Below, piece by piece: positions 43,083 to 52,321 of a stretch of DNA of 64,000 nt (position 1 is the stretch's first letter; the number at the start of each line of letters is the position of its first letter). Both the position numbers and the translations under genes were made by a program. Origin of the DNA: Gammaproteobacteria bacterium (GTDB taxonomy: Bacteria; Pseudomonadota; Gammaproteobacteria; Pseudomonadales; Azotimanducaceae); the NCBI GenBank assembly GCA_026706385.1, contig JAPOYV010000134.1, forward strand, positions 1 to 64,000, in the 5' to 3' direction. The notes under the pieces were generated by a model, which saw nothing but the letters and a program-made list of their open reading frames with translations, ran no database searches and was not told where the DNA came from.

Positions 43083-45059
43083 CCGCTCGAAGGCGCGGCC
43101 CTCCCCGGCGGGGTTGCACCAGGCAGTCTGCTTCCTTGCACTCATGGTCGCGACCGGAGTTGGCGCAGCGACCCGGTCGATCGAGGCCGGCGTTGAACGG
43201 ATCGCGGCCATCGAGAACGACCGCTCTGGCGAATGCGCCGCCTTGCTGGACACGTCCCTCGGCGCCGCAGGCTTGGACTGTCCTGGTGATTGGGTGACCT
43301 TCGACTGCGTCGGCACGACGAGTCGTGGCGGTGGCGACCGCATGTACGCACTGCTGCGGGCCGCGCTCGCGGACGGGAAGTCCGTCGCGCTCACGGTCAC
43401 CGACGAACAGAAAACCGGCGGCTATTGCCGGGCCAGCCGGGTCACCCTGCAGGACTCCCCCTTCGTCGACGTGGACAGCGACGGTGACGGGGTGAATGAC
43501 TTGGCCGACGACGTGCCGCTGGATCCCTTCGAGGTCACCGACACCGACGACGACGGCATCGGCGACGTCACCGACGAAGACGACGACAACGATGGCGTAC
43601 CCGATGTTGACGACGAGCTGCCGAGGAACCCCGACGAGTGGCAGGACACGGACGGCGACGGCATCGGCAACATCGCCGACCAGGACGACGACGGCGACGG
43701 CTTGCTGGATACGGAGGATCCGTTCCCCGTCGGCACTGTCGCCTTCGACCTGCACCACGGCAGCGACAATCCCATCGGGATCGTCGCAGCGCGCGGGAAG
43801 CTCTACACGGTGGATCGGCGGGACGAGCGCGTGTACGCCTTCGCGCAGAACGGCGAGCGGTATCCTTCCGGTGACTTCGACCTCGTGCCGGAAAGACGGG
43901 AAATCCGCGATATCGCCTACGCGTCGGGCTATTTCTACGTCTTGTACGAGCGTCTGAGCCTGGTCCATGCGTACACACCCACCGGCGACCGCGCCTATGA
44001 GCGGGACCTCGGGCTTGACGCTGCCGACCGATTTCCGTTGGCGCTCGACTACTACGACGGCCTGTTCCGAGTCGTCCAATACGACGCCGTGCGCAGCAGC
44101 GTCGACGCGTACACGGAACTCGGCGAGCGCGTGCCGGACCGCGATTTCGACTTGGACATCGCGTCCAGGCAGCCCGGCAGCATCACGCACCGGGCCGGTG
44201 CGATCTATGTACTCGACAGCGCGGACGTGAAAGCCTATGCCTACACGCAGACGGGCGAGCGGCAGCCAAGGTTCGATTTCGACATCGAGGGCGGGTACGC
44301 CGCCGGCCTCACGTTCGCCGAAGGTCGGTTCCACATTGCCTACCTGAACAAGGGCGTTGCGATCGCATACCTGGCGGACGGCCGGCGAGCCCCGGTGCAC
44401 GACTTCGACACGAGCCCGGGCACCAACGACTCGCCGACCGGTGTTGCGTACTTCGACGGCAGGTTCTACGTCGTCGACATGGACGAGAGGAAAATCTTCG
44501 TCTACTCCACGTCAGGCGAATACCTGCCTGACCGTGACTTTATGCGCTCAGTACGCCCGACACCCCGTACTACGCGACGTTTGTGGGCGACACCCTCCTG
44601 GTCGGTGCGGGGCCCGGGCGGATTCACGCCTACCAACACACCGGTGCCCGCATTCCCTCCAAGGACCTGAGGATCCGCACCGGGGACCGCGCGACGGGAA
44701 TCGAGTACGCGAACGATCGAATCTACATAGGCGATGCCCGCCTACGCCGGCTGGCTGCCTACACGGCTGATGGCGAAAGGGCGGCGCGCTACGATGTCCG
44801 GTTACTGGCCAATCCGCAGGGACCGCGTGGCATCGCCTACGGACACGGCCGGTTCTACACCGGGGATTGGACACTTGAGCCCCTGGTGTTCGCTTACGAC
44901 GAGTTCGGGCGACACCTTCCCGGTCACGATTTCGATCTTGGAGGGCCGTTCCGTGGTCGCGAAGGAGCGCACGGGCCGGCTGGCTTGGTTTTCGCCGACG
45001 GCGCCCTCTACGTCCTGGACTGGCGGGGCGATCAGATTCTGCCGTACGCGATCGACTAG
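43072..45059 (+). pseudogene. Secreted Cys-domain/TSP3/beta-propeller protein, frameshifted
   Basis: The start ATG 43072 gives a signal peptide ending near ATGVGA. A four-Cys domain homologous to the gene at 42249 follows, then a run of thrombospondin type 3-like DxDxDG calcium repeats, then propeller-like repeats (GIVAARGKLYTVDR, ALDYYDGLFRV, GVAYFDGRFYVVD). The frame ends at 44670, but the propeller continues in another frame from 44541 to 45059 (YALSTPDTPYYATF, RFYTGDWTLEPLVFAYDEFGR). Adding one T to the TTT at 44539-44541 joins DRDF to YALSTP and restores about 660 residues. This is either a one-base deletion in a T run or a sequence error. Confidence 0.65.
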
Positions 45060-45065
45060 CCGGGC

Positions 45066-45497
45066 GTGGTCGAGACGGCTACGGGTCTGCAGGAATCCTG
45101 CGATCTGATCGTCCACAGCCATGTCCTCGAGCATCTCCCCTGCAACCACGCCTACGTCCTCTTCCACCTCCACCGAATCCTCACGGACAGCGGTCGGATC
45201 GTCTGCTGCATCCCGGTTGTGGCTGGCTACTACGACTTCGCGACGTCGCCCGCACTTAGCGAAGACGAAAGGCATCGCCGATTCGGGCAGCACAACCACG
45301 TGGCCCGTTACGGGCGCGAGGATCTCTCCATGTCCCTCGGGAAGTTCTACGACTTGGAGGACTACGATCTGACACGCCACTTCGACGTCGACGACCTCCG
45401 CCGGTACAACATCCCCGAGCGCATCTGGCGGGGTTTCAGCCCAAGCAGCGTGCTTTGCCTATCGCGACTCGACTACCGGCTCATGCTCCCGGACTGA
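45066..45497 (+). pseudogene. SAM-dependent methyltransferase, N-terminally truncated
   Basis: An open frame of about 143 residues from GTG 45066 holds the second half of a class I methyltransferase: SCDLIVHSHVLEHLP, LHRILTDSGRIVCCIPV, and a long C-terminal part ending RLMLPD. The preceding glycine-rich SAM-binding motif (VLEIGCG type) is absent, and there is no room for it because the propeller gene ends six bases upstream. It therefore looks like a 5'-truncated remnant, possibly joined here by the rearrangement that also affected the neighbouring gene. Confidence 0.6.
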
Positions 45498-45675
45498 AGG
45501 CAAGGACCAAAGTCACATTGGCGTCAGTCGCCCAAGAGTGTGCGTCTTTGCTGGCCGTCGAATGAACGGTGTCCTAGCCGGCGGTGAAGGCTTCGGACTC
45601 TTCAAAGGCGCGCCAGCGCAGCGGTGCTGATGTAAGGTTACCTCGTCCTCCGAACCCGTAGCGCGGCGTGTACCG
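45498..45675. other. Intergenic, nothing recognised
   Basis: Between the methyltransferase remnant and the metallopeptidase gene no gene, strong promoter or hairpin is evident. Confidence 0.4.
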
Positions 45676-48600
45676 GTGCGGCAATCCTGCATGAAACTGG
45701 CGTCGATGACTTGGTGGTACACGTCCAGAGCGCGCGTGGCCGCGCACTGCGCGATGCTTGGCGCGGCGTTCGCCGTGGCTGGCGCGGCCGGAACGGCAGC
45801 GGCCGGTCCGCGCCTCGTCGACCTCCATGGCGCGGGTACCCAAGCGGCTGTCGTGCGCCACGCCGATGGCACATGGCGCGCCTACGGCGGCCGGGACCTC
45901 GCTACGCCGGTGCAGCTTTCGATGACCCGGAACAAGCAGTGGTACTGGGCGGCGAGCGGCGACTTCGACGGGAACGGCACCCACGACGTCCTGCTGCGTC
46001 GCACCGACGGCGTGTGGACCTACTACCCGATGGGCGGCGGGAACGTCGTCGACGCCGGTCGGGGCTGGTCGAAACTGACCAGGAATCCCGACTGGCGCCC
46101 TGTCGGCGTCGGCGACTTCAACGACGACGGCCGGGACGACGTGCTGCTTCGCCGGGGCAACGGGGGCTGGGCGTACTACGCCATGAACGGGCGCCGCGTG
46201 ATCGACGAAGAGAGCGGCTGGGCCAACCTGCCGCGCAGGCTCGACTGGCGAATTGCGGGCGTCGGCGACTTCGACGGCGACGGGCGGGACGACGTCCTGC
46301 TCCGGCACGTCGACGGCGCCTGGCGACTTTACCCGATGGAAGGCCGGCGCATAGTCCGGGAGCGGGTAGTCAACCTCGGGTTTGAGGACGACGTCGCCTG
46401 GCGCTTCGTCTCGGTGGGCGACTTCGACGCGGACGGGCGGGATGACGTCCTGCTGCGGCACACCAGCGGACGGTGGCGGTGGCAGTCCTCGATGGGCGAC
46501 GCTGTCGCCTCGCACCACCCCCCGATACCGCCCGACTGGCGCTGGCGTCTAGCCGCCGTGGGCGACGTCGACGGAGACGGTGGCGACGACGTGCTGGTGC
46601 GGCACGTCGACGGAAGATGGCGCAGCCACTCGGGCCTTGGCGGGCCGTCGGTGGCCCGAACCCCGGGAATGCCCGCGGACCTCGCGTGGCGGATCGGCAC
46701 GCCGCCCGTGCACATCCCCGACCCGGCCCTGCGCCGGAGGCTTCGCGCCGCGCTGGCGTTGAGCGCAGAAGCCCCGATCACGCGCCGGGCTTTGTCGGGA
46801 TTGGAGGCTCTCAAGGCCAACGGGGCCGGCGTGAGCGACCTCTCCGGGCTGGGTCTGGCGACGGGGCTACGAGACCTGGAGCTCAGGGCCGTCTCGAGTG
46901 CGCACGGCACGCCGAAGAGCGTGGTCGACGACATCACGGAGCTGGCGAGTCTCGTCCAGTTGACGAGGCTGTCACTATCCAACCACGGACTGACGGACAT
47001 CTCGCCGGTGTCGACCTTGACTAGGCTCGAGTACCTCGCCCTCAGCGTCAACCGGATCGTGGACATCGGTCCATTGGCGGCGCTAAGCCGACTGAGCATC
47101 CTCTGGCTGGTCCACAACCGGATCCACGACCTCGCTCCGCTCGCCGGGCTCGACAATCTCCACGCGCTGTATCTCGATGACAACGACGTCGCAGACCTCG
47201 CTCCGCTGTCGGGCCTTTCCAGTCTTCGGACGCTTTACATGCACTGGAACGAGATCGAGGACGTGGCGCCCCTCGCGGCCCTGACCGACCTCACGTCCCT
47301 GAGGCTGGAGTCCAACCGCATCACCGACATTTCGCCGCTCGCAAGCCTCACGAAGCTGGGCTTGCTGTCGGTGTACCGCAACCGGATCTCGGACGTGTCC
47401 ACCCTGTCCGAGCTGACCGCTCTGACCTTCCTCGGCCTGGGCAAGAACGACATCAGGGACATCTCCGCGCTGCGGAAGCTCACAAGGCTGACGTACCTGT
47501 CGCTCGGGGAGACCGCGATCTCCGACATAACCCCGCTGTCGGACATGCGAGAGTTGAGACGACTCGAGCTCGAGTCGAACGACATCGTCGACATCACGCC
47601 CCTGGCCGCATTCACGAAGCTGGTGTGGCTGGAGCTCGACGACAACGCCATCGTGGAGATCGGCCCATTGGCGAACCTGACGGCGCTCACGGACCTCCGG
47701 CTCGCCGGGAACCGGATCGCCGACATAGCCGCGCTGCGGGACCTCCGGAAGGTCGAAAGGCTGAACTTGAGCGGCAACGAGATCGTCGACATCGCCGCGC
47801 TGGAGTTCCTCACGGAGCTTGAGGATCTCGACCTGTCCTACAACCGGATCGCCGACATCGCACCGCTCGCGGCCAACGAAGGGCTGGGCGACGGCGACTC
47901 GATCGACCTTCGCGGGAACCCGTTGTCGGACACGTCCCTCACGACGAATGTCCGCGTCCTGGTGGATCGCGGCGCGCAGGTCGAAACGCCTGTTCGATGG
48001 GACCATGACTACCTCCACGACGACATGGTCGTCATCCTCCCGATCGACAAGGACGTCGCGGCCGAAACGGTCTACACCGGCCTCCCGCTGCGTGACTACG
48101 CGGCCGAGTTCTACAGCCATTTCCAGGACGAGTTCGACTTCCTGATGTTCTTTTCCAACCTCGACGACATCTCGGAGCACGACAACCCCCGCTACTACGG
48201 GATCTACCTGCGCGTGAGGAACGACGTGGAGGGCGCGGGACTGCGCAAGTACTACGACAACCGCTTCCGGTCCCGGGAACGCCTCAAGGGCGTGATCCAC
48301 TTCCCCTACAACCGCGCGCTCATGTACGGACCGTCGCTGCACGAGATCCTCCACGCGTGGGCGAACTTCGCCGTGCCCACCGCGACCGGCGCCCATTGGG
48401 GGTTCAGCAGCGCCAACGGGCAGCTCGGCGGCTTCGACCTGGCGAACCTCGAGGAGCTCGGCGAAGGGCGCTACGCCGCCGGGCGTTTCGGGACGTTCGC
48501 GAACGGCGGCAACGGCCCGCCCTACAGTCCGATCGAACTCTACCTCGCGGGCTTCCTGCCGCCCGAGGAGGTTCCCGACCTCTGGGTGGCTGCGGACGGC

Positions 48601-49131
48601 CAGTGGGCCCGCGGGAATGACGGCGCTTCCGCCACAACGGAGGCCGGGAGTGCGATCTTCGAGGCCGAAGACGTCCGCACCTACACCGTCGACGACATCG
48701 TCGAGCGCAACGGCGAGCGCGTCCCGACGATGGGCGAGGCGCAGCGGAGCTTCCGGGCGGCGCTGGTCCTGCTGACCGACGACGACCACCCGGCAACGCC
48801 GGAGCAGCTCGACATCCTGAGCGAGCACGCGGCGTGGTTCAGCCAGCAGGGCAGCGACGACCGGCCCGGGCTGCACAACTTCTACGAGGCGACCCAGGGT
48901 CGCGGGTCGATCACGTTCGACGGCCTGGCGGCAGTGCGAAGAGCCACGGCGGGGGCGCCCGCCGACCTGCCGGCGTCGTACGGAACCGTGCCGGCTGCCC
49001 ACGCGTCTCTCATCGACGGGACGTGCGTGATCGTCGATCTTGCGCGGATAGGCGAATCGATGCCCGTGACGATCCGACTGGCTGCCCCGGGAAGGGGCTT
49101 TGTCCTGGAGGGGGAGCCGGGGCGGCCCTGA
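45676..49131 (+). CDS. Secreted FG-GAP/LRR metallopeptidase (HEXXH)
   Basis: An 1151-residue exported protein (start GTG 45676 or ATG 45691), with a signal peptide ending near GTAAAGPR. Residues about 35-345 hold six FG-GAP/VCBS-like units (VGDFDGDGRDDVLLR, LYPM). Residues 355-770 are roughly 18 SDS22-type leucine-rich repeats with the ISPLASLTKL pattern, as in internalins. Residues about 780-1151 include the zinc-metallopeptidase motif HEILHAW (H889, E890, H893) and a downstream GGFDLANLEELGEG and PIELYLAGFLPPEEVPDL segment. Likely an extracellular protease with a large binding array. A damaged copy of its catalytic region is at 50610-50893. Confidence 0.85.
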   Translation: MRQSCMKLASMTWWYTSRARVAAHCAMLGAAFAVAGAAGTAAAGPRLVDLHGAGTQAAVVRHADGTWRAYGGRDLATPVQLSMTRNKQWYWAASGDFDGNGTHDVLLRRTDGVWTYYPMGGGNVVDAGRGWSKLTRNPDWRPVGVGDFNDDGRDDVLLRRGNGGWAYYAMNGRRVIDEESGWANLPRRLDWRIAGVGDFDGDGRDDVLLRHVDGAWRLYPMEGRRIVRERVVNLGFEDDVAWRFVSVGDFDADGRDDVLLRHTSGRWRWQSSMGDAVASHHPPIPPDWRWRLAAVGDVDGDGGDDVLVRHVDGRWRSHSGLGGPSVARTPGMPADLAWRIGTPPVHIPDPALRRRLRAALALSAEAPITRRALSGLEALKANGAGVSDLSGLGLATGLRDLELRAVSSAHGTPKSVVDDITELASLVQLTRLSLSNHGLTDISPVSTLTRLEYLALSVNRIVDIGPLAALSRLSILWLVHNRIHDLAPLAGLDNLHALYLDDNDVADLAPLSGLSSLRTLYMHWNEIEDVAPLAALTDLTSLRLESNRITDISPLASLTKLGLLSVYRNRISDVSTLSELTALTFLGLGKNDIRDISALRKLTRLTYLSLGETAISDITPLSDMRELRRLELESNDIVDITPLAAFTKLVWLELDDNAIVEIGPLANLTALTDLRLAGNRIADIAALRDLRKVERLNLSGNEIVDIAALEFLTELEDLDLSYNRIADIAPLAANEGLGDGDSIDLRGNPLSDTSLTTNVRVLVDRGAQVETPVRWDHDYLHDDMVVILPIDKDVAAETVYTGLPLRDYAAEFYSHFQDEFDFLMFFSNLDDISEHDNPRYYGIYLRVRNDVEGAGLRKYYDNRFRSRERLKGVIHFPYNRALMYGPSLHEILHAWANFAVPTATGAHWGFSSANGQLGGFDLANLEELGEGRYAAGRFGTFANGGNGPPYSPIELYLAGFLPPEEVPDLWVAADGQWARGNDGASATTEAGSAIFEAEDVRTYTVDDIVERNGERVPTMGEAQRSFRAALVLLTDDDHPATPEQLDILSEHAAWFSQQGSDDRPGLHNFYEATQGRGSITFDGLAAVRRATAGAPADLPASYGTVPAAHASLIDGTCVIVDLARIGESMPVTIRLAAPGRGFVLEGEPGRP

Positions 49132-49154
49132 GAGCGACGGGGCCGCCGAGAGCG

Positions 49155-50475
49155 CTAACGGAAAACCGACTGCATATCTGACAGCGTCTCCGCTACGGTG
49201 GCCGGTACGGGTCTCCCCCCGCCCGCCGCGCGGAGCATGTCGCGCTCCGCGATCACCATCCGTCGGTGCGCCACAGGATCGCCGGAGCCGGTCCGGGAGA
49301 ACAACACGCCCGGCTCCTGCAGGCGGGCGACCCGGAAGTCGTACACGCTGGCGTCGACGAAGTCGCACTCGCCGTCGATCACGTCGCCGAACAGCATGAT
49401 GCCGCCCGCGCTCGCGGCCGGGGAGACGAGGTCGAAGAAATACGCGTAGCAGAGGATGTCGAATCCGCGGTACACGACCAAGTAGTCGTAGCCGAAGATG
49501 TCTTCCGAGTCGAAGTCAGAGACCGGCACGCCGAAGTAGAAGTAGGTAGTCAGGTCGTAGACGACGTCCGGCGTGTAGTCCGTTTCCACGGCGATCGCGT
49601 GGCCGTCCTCTTCGACGATCCGGGTCAGCGACCACGCCGTCGCACTGTAGCCGCCGAACGTCCAGCGGAAAGCGCCGGCCCACGTTCCGAGTAGGCTCTC
49701 CGCAACCACCGGCGGCGGCATGAAAGCGGGGTCGTAGTCGCCCTGGCCGAGGATCCGGTACGCACCGACTTCGTTTGCCGCGACCGTAGCGTAGTAAGTA
49801 CCGGCGTCCAGTGTCGTGTCGATGCGGAACGCGCCGCGCCCGTCCGCCGCCGCGACCTCGTGGCCCGCCGCGTCGGTGAGCGAGGCGCGCGTGTCGAAGG
49901 CCGACGGCGCCGTCCGCAGCGTCACGTCGGTGGCGTCATGCGCGACATCGAGCCTGAACACGTCCACGTCGTCCGGCGACGGGTCTATGCGAGCACTGGT
50001 GGCCAGCAGCACGGACGGATCGACGGCGTCCAGCTCCTCCGCCGTGTAGAGCCTGAGGAACGTCGAGGACTCCGGGGTGTCCCCGTGGTCCCGATCTCCG
50101 CCGAGGCTGGCGCTGGCGGTGTAGTTCCCGGGTCCGCCCTGCACTTCGACATAGTAGACGCCGGGCTCAAGTTCGGCGGTCATCGAGAAATTGTCGCCCG
50201 GACCGCTGTCGTCGTCTGACATCAGGCGCGCCCCGGTGCTGTCGATGAGTTCGCCCCTGGTGTCCGTCTGCCCGGACGTTCGCACCTCGATCTCGGCGGT
50301 GCCGAGCAGTTCGAGCCGGAATACGTCGGTATCGCCCACGTCCAGAGCGCCCGGAATCGCCGTTCCTATGCCCAGTACGGTCGAGTCGGTGTAAGGAGTC
50401 GCCATGGTCATCCTGCGCAGCGACGGCATGAGCCAAGGCGATTGCCAGGGCCGCAGTGATTGCGCGGTAGGTCAT
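49155..50475 (-). pseudogene. Secreted PPC-domain protein with frameshift after the signal peptide
   Basis: The long frame (49155-50429, 424 residues) begins inside a PPC domain (YTDSTVLGIGTAIPGALDV). In the adjacent frame an ATG at 50475 encodes a signal peptide MTYRAITAALAIALAHAVAAQ followed by DDHGD, the usual PPC start. Removing one of the two T's opposite 50393-50394 joins DDHGDS to YTDSTVLG. The mature part has two PPC domains (to about 270) and a beta-rich C-terminus (YFYFGVPVSDFDSEDIFGYDYLVVY). It is related to the first PPC pair of the subtilase. It may be a decayed gene or a homopolymer error. Confidence 0.65.
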
Positions 50476-50609
50476 GTTCGGCACTTGGTCTCTCCTGTGC
50501 GTTCCCACTTCTTGACGGACTAAACCAGTCGGCAGAAGTCCTAGTCTAGACTACGAGTGCCTGCGAAGTGGGCGCTCGCCCAAGCGGTACGGCGACGCGG
50601 CTCAGGACG

Positions 50610-50893
50610 GGTTCGACTCCTGATGTTCCCCTCGGACCTCGTCGACGTCTGGGGCACGAGAACCCGGCTACTAGGGGATCTACCTGCGCATGTGGACGGG
50701 GCGGGCGGCAGCTACGACAACAGCTGCCGCTCCCGGAACGCCCCAGGGGCGCGGTCCACTTCCCCTACAACCGTGCCTTGATGAACGGGCCGTCGCTGCA
50801 CGAGATCCTCCACGCGTGGGCCAACTTCGCGGTGCCGATGGCCGTCGGCGCGCACTGGCGATTCAGCAGCGCGAACGGACAGCCGGCCTACAA
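50610..50893 (+). pseudogene. Degenerate copy of metallopeptidase catalytic region
   Basis: Matches the 48120-48432 part of the metallopeptidase gene with indels and frame changes. It preserves blocks corresponding to GIYLR, HFPYNRA and SLHEILHAWANFAVP, then GAHWRFSSANGQ. It has no signal peptide and no flanking LRR array. This is a partial duplication that no longer codes for a full enzyme. Confidence 0.75.
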
Positions 50894-50917
50894 ACCGCAT
50901 AGCCGTCTGCGGAAAAG

Positions 50918-51136
50918 CTAGGACACTCCGGCCGATCTGTCCGCCAACGTGTTGAGCCGTTCGAGGATCGTCTCGGCGTCCTCGTCGTCCACGGCGTACA
51001 GCACGGCGGTGTGCAGCACCGTTCCGCGGTTCTCCGCCAGCGCGTTCAGCGTGGCACTTGCGAACACGACGGCCTTCGTCTCGCTCAAGAGCAGCCTTGT
51101 CCACGTTCCGGAGCGGTTGCGAACCAGGCAGGGCAT
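50918..51136 (-). CDS. Small hypothetical protein
   Basis: Seventy-two residues from the ATG at 51136, which has a strong GGAGGAG just upstream. The sequence (PCLVRNRSGTWTRLLLSETKAVVF, YAVDDEDAETILERLNTLADRS) suggests a small alpha/beta cytoplasmic protein. No family recognised. Confidence 0.55.
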   Translation of the reverse strand: MPCLVRNRSGTWTRLLLSETKAVVFASATLNALAENRGTVLHTAVLYAVDDEDAETILERLNTLADRSAGVS

Positions 51137-51399
51137 TGACTCCTCCGAACCTGCTCCAACCCCAGAGAGCCTACAGCCCGTCGCCGAGCAAACCAAGGGA
51201 CCTTCACGCAAGCGATTCGTAGCGACGACGTCCCGCGCGCGCCTGCCGAGGCGTGTCGCGCGGCCAGATCGAGCAGATCAAAACAGCTCCTTGCCCAAGG
51301 CTGATCGCCGCGCCGCCTCGCTTTGAGGTGGCCAGCGAATGTCGCTGACGCGCGAGACGGCGCGGCGGGAAAGCCGCTAGGTCGGATCCGCGGAAATCG
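51137..51399. other. Intergenic, nothing recognised
   Basis: No gene or clear signal is seen between the small hypothetical gene and the four-Cys protein gene. Confidence 0.4.
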
Positions 51400-51783
51400 T
51401 CAAGAGCCCAACACGTCTATGCGCGAGGCAAAGCAGTGGCCGTTGTGCTTGCGCGTGTCGTCCACCCAGACCAGTACCCGGCGCCCCGTGACGAACGCCA
51501 GTTGCGCGGCGTCGTACATGCGTAAGGCGTCCGCCGTCGTAGTGTGTTCGCCCGTACAACTGAACGTCACCCACTTGCTGCCCGCAGGGCAATCCAGGCC
51601 ATGAGCCGACGGTGCTTCCTCCAATGCGGCCATACAGCCACCGAAACGGCCATCCGCCGCCGCCAAAGTCCGGGTGACGCGCGTATCGATGCTCACCGTC
51701 GTGGCCTGCCCCACGCTCATCGGTGTGGCGACCAGCACCAACGCAAGCACATACCTACCGACCCGTTGAATCGTCGTAGTCAT
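51400..51783 (-). CDS. Small secreted four-cysteine protein (paralogue A)
   Basis: A 127-residue protein with ATG 51783 preceded by AGGAGGG. Signal peptide (RYVLALVLVATPMSVGQA) and the same four-Cys domain as at 42249: FGGCMAAL, LDCPAGSKWVTFSC, GHCFASRIDV. It differs from the copy at 55783 at about 14 positions, mostly in the signal peptide, and is almost identical over the last two-thirds. The two copies flank the LRR-PPC gene in the same orientation, indicating a recent duplication. Function unknown. Confidence 0.75.
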   Translation of the reverse strand: MTTTIQRVGRYVLALVLVATPMSVGQATTVSIDTRVTRTLAAADGRFGGCMAALEEAPSAHGLDCPAGSKWVTFSCTGEHTTTADALRMYDAAQLAFVTGRRVLVWVDDTRKHNGHCFASRIDVLGS

Positions 51784-52321
51784 GGTCCCTCCTGAATCCA
51801 GATGCCGCGACCTGTGGCCTGCCGTACCCAATGCGGGTTCCCTGAGCCTAGACCAAAAGGCACTGCGTCTGACTCGTTTGCAGCTTCGCCGCGAAGGTTA
51901 GGCCGCTGCACCCAAGTTTCGGCTACGACGGCTTCCGACGCAACGTAGCAGGGCTTAGCTTACAGCAAAGCGCGCCGCAGGTGCCTCCCTTCCTGGCTGG
52001 CTCGTCGCGCTGCTACGCGACAGGTCCGGACACTAACGCGACATCCGCCGCATGCATGCTTGCCCGTTTGCACGACTGCGTGTACGCCTACGCTGTCGAG
52101 CAAGAGACGCCCCTCCGGGTTTCCGGCGCGTCGCGATTTCTACGAGGAGACCCCATGAGACCCAAGTTTAGGCCTGTGTCGCGGCCCATGCAGCGTGTAC
52201 GACCGACGTGTGCCGGAAACCGCGCAGCACGGTGGCGGGCGGAGACAGCGGTTGTCCCACCGTCAGGTCGAGAACCTCGACATCAAACCGTTCCTGGTGC
52301 CGTGGCACCGGCGAGGTCGGG
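51784..52321. other. Intergenic with possible remnant ORF
   Basis: No firm gene. A plus-strand ATG at 52155 has a strong GAGGAG ribosome site but runs antisense into the LRR-PPC gene. A second frame there (VENLDIKPFLVPWHRRG) looks protein-like for about 40 residues. This could be a frameshifted remnant of unknown origin. Confidence 0.3.

Noticed and set aside
50560-50620. tRNA-Gln-like stretch (CCAAGCGGTACGGC followed by GGGTTCGACTCC)
   Set aside because: There is no anticodon arm between the D-like and T-like parts, and the right half aligns with the metallopeptidase coding sequence near 48125, so the resemblance is fortuitous.
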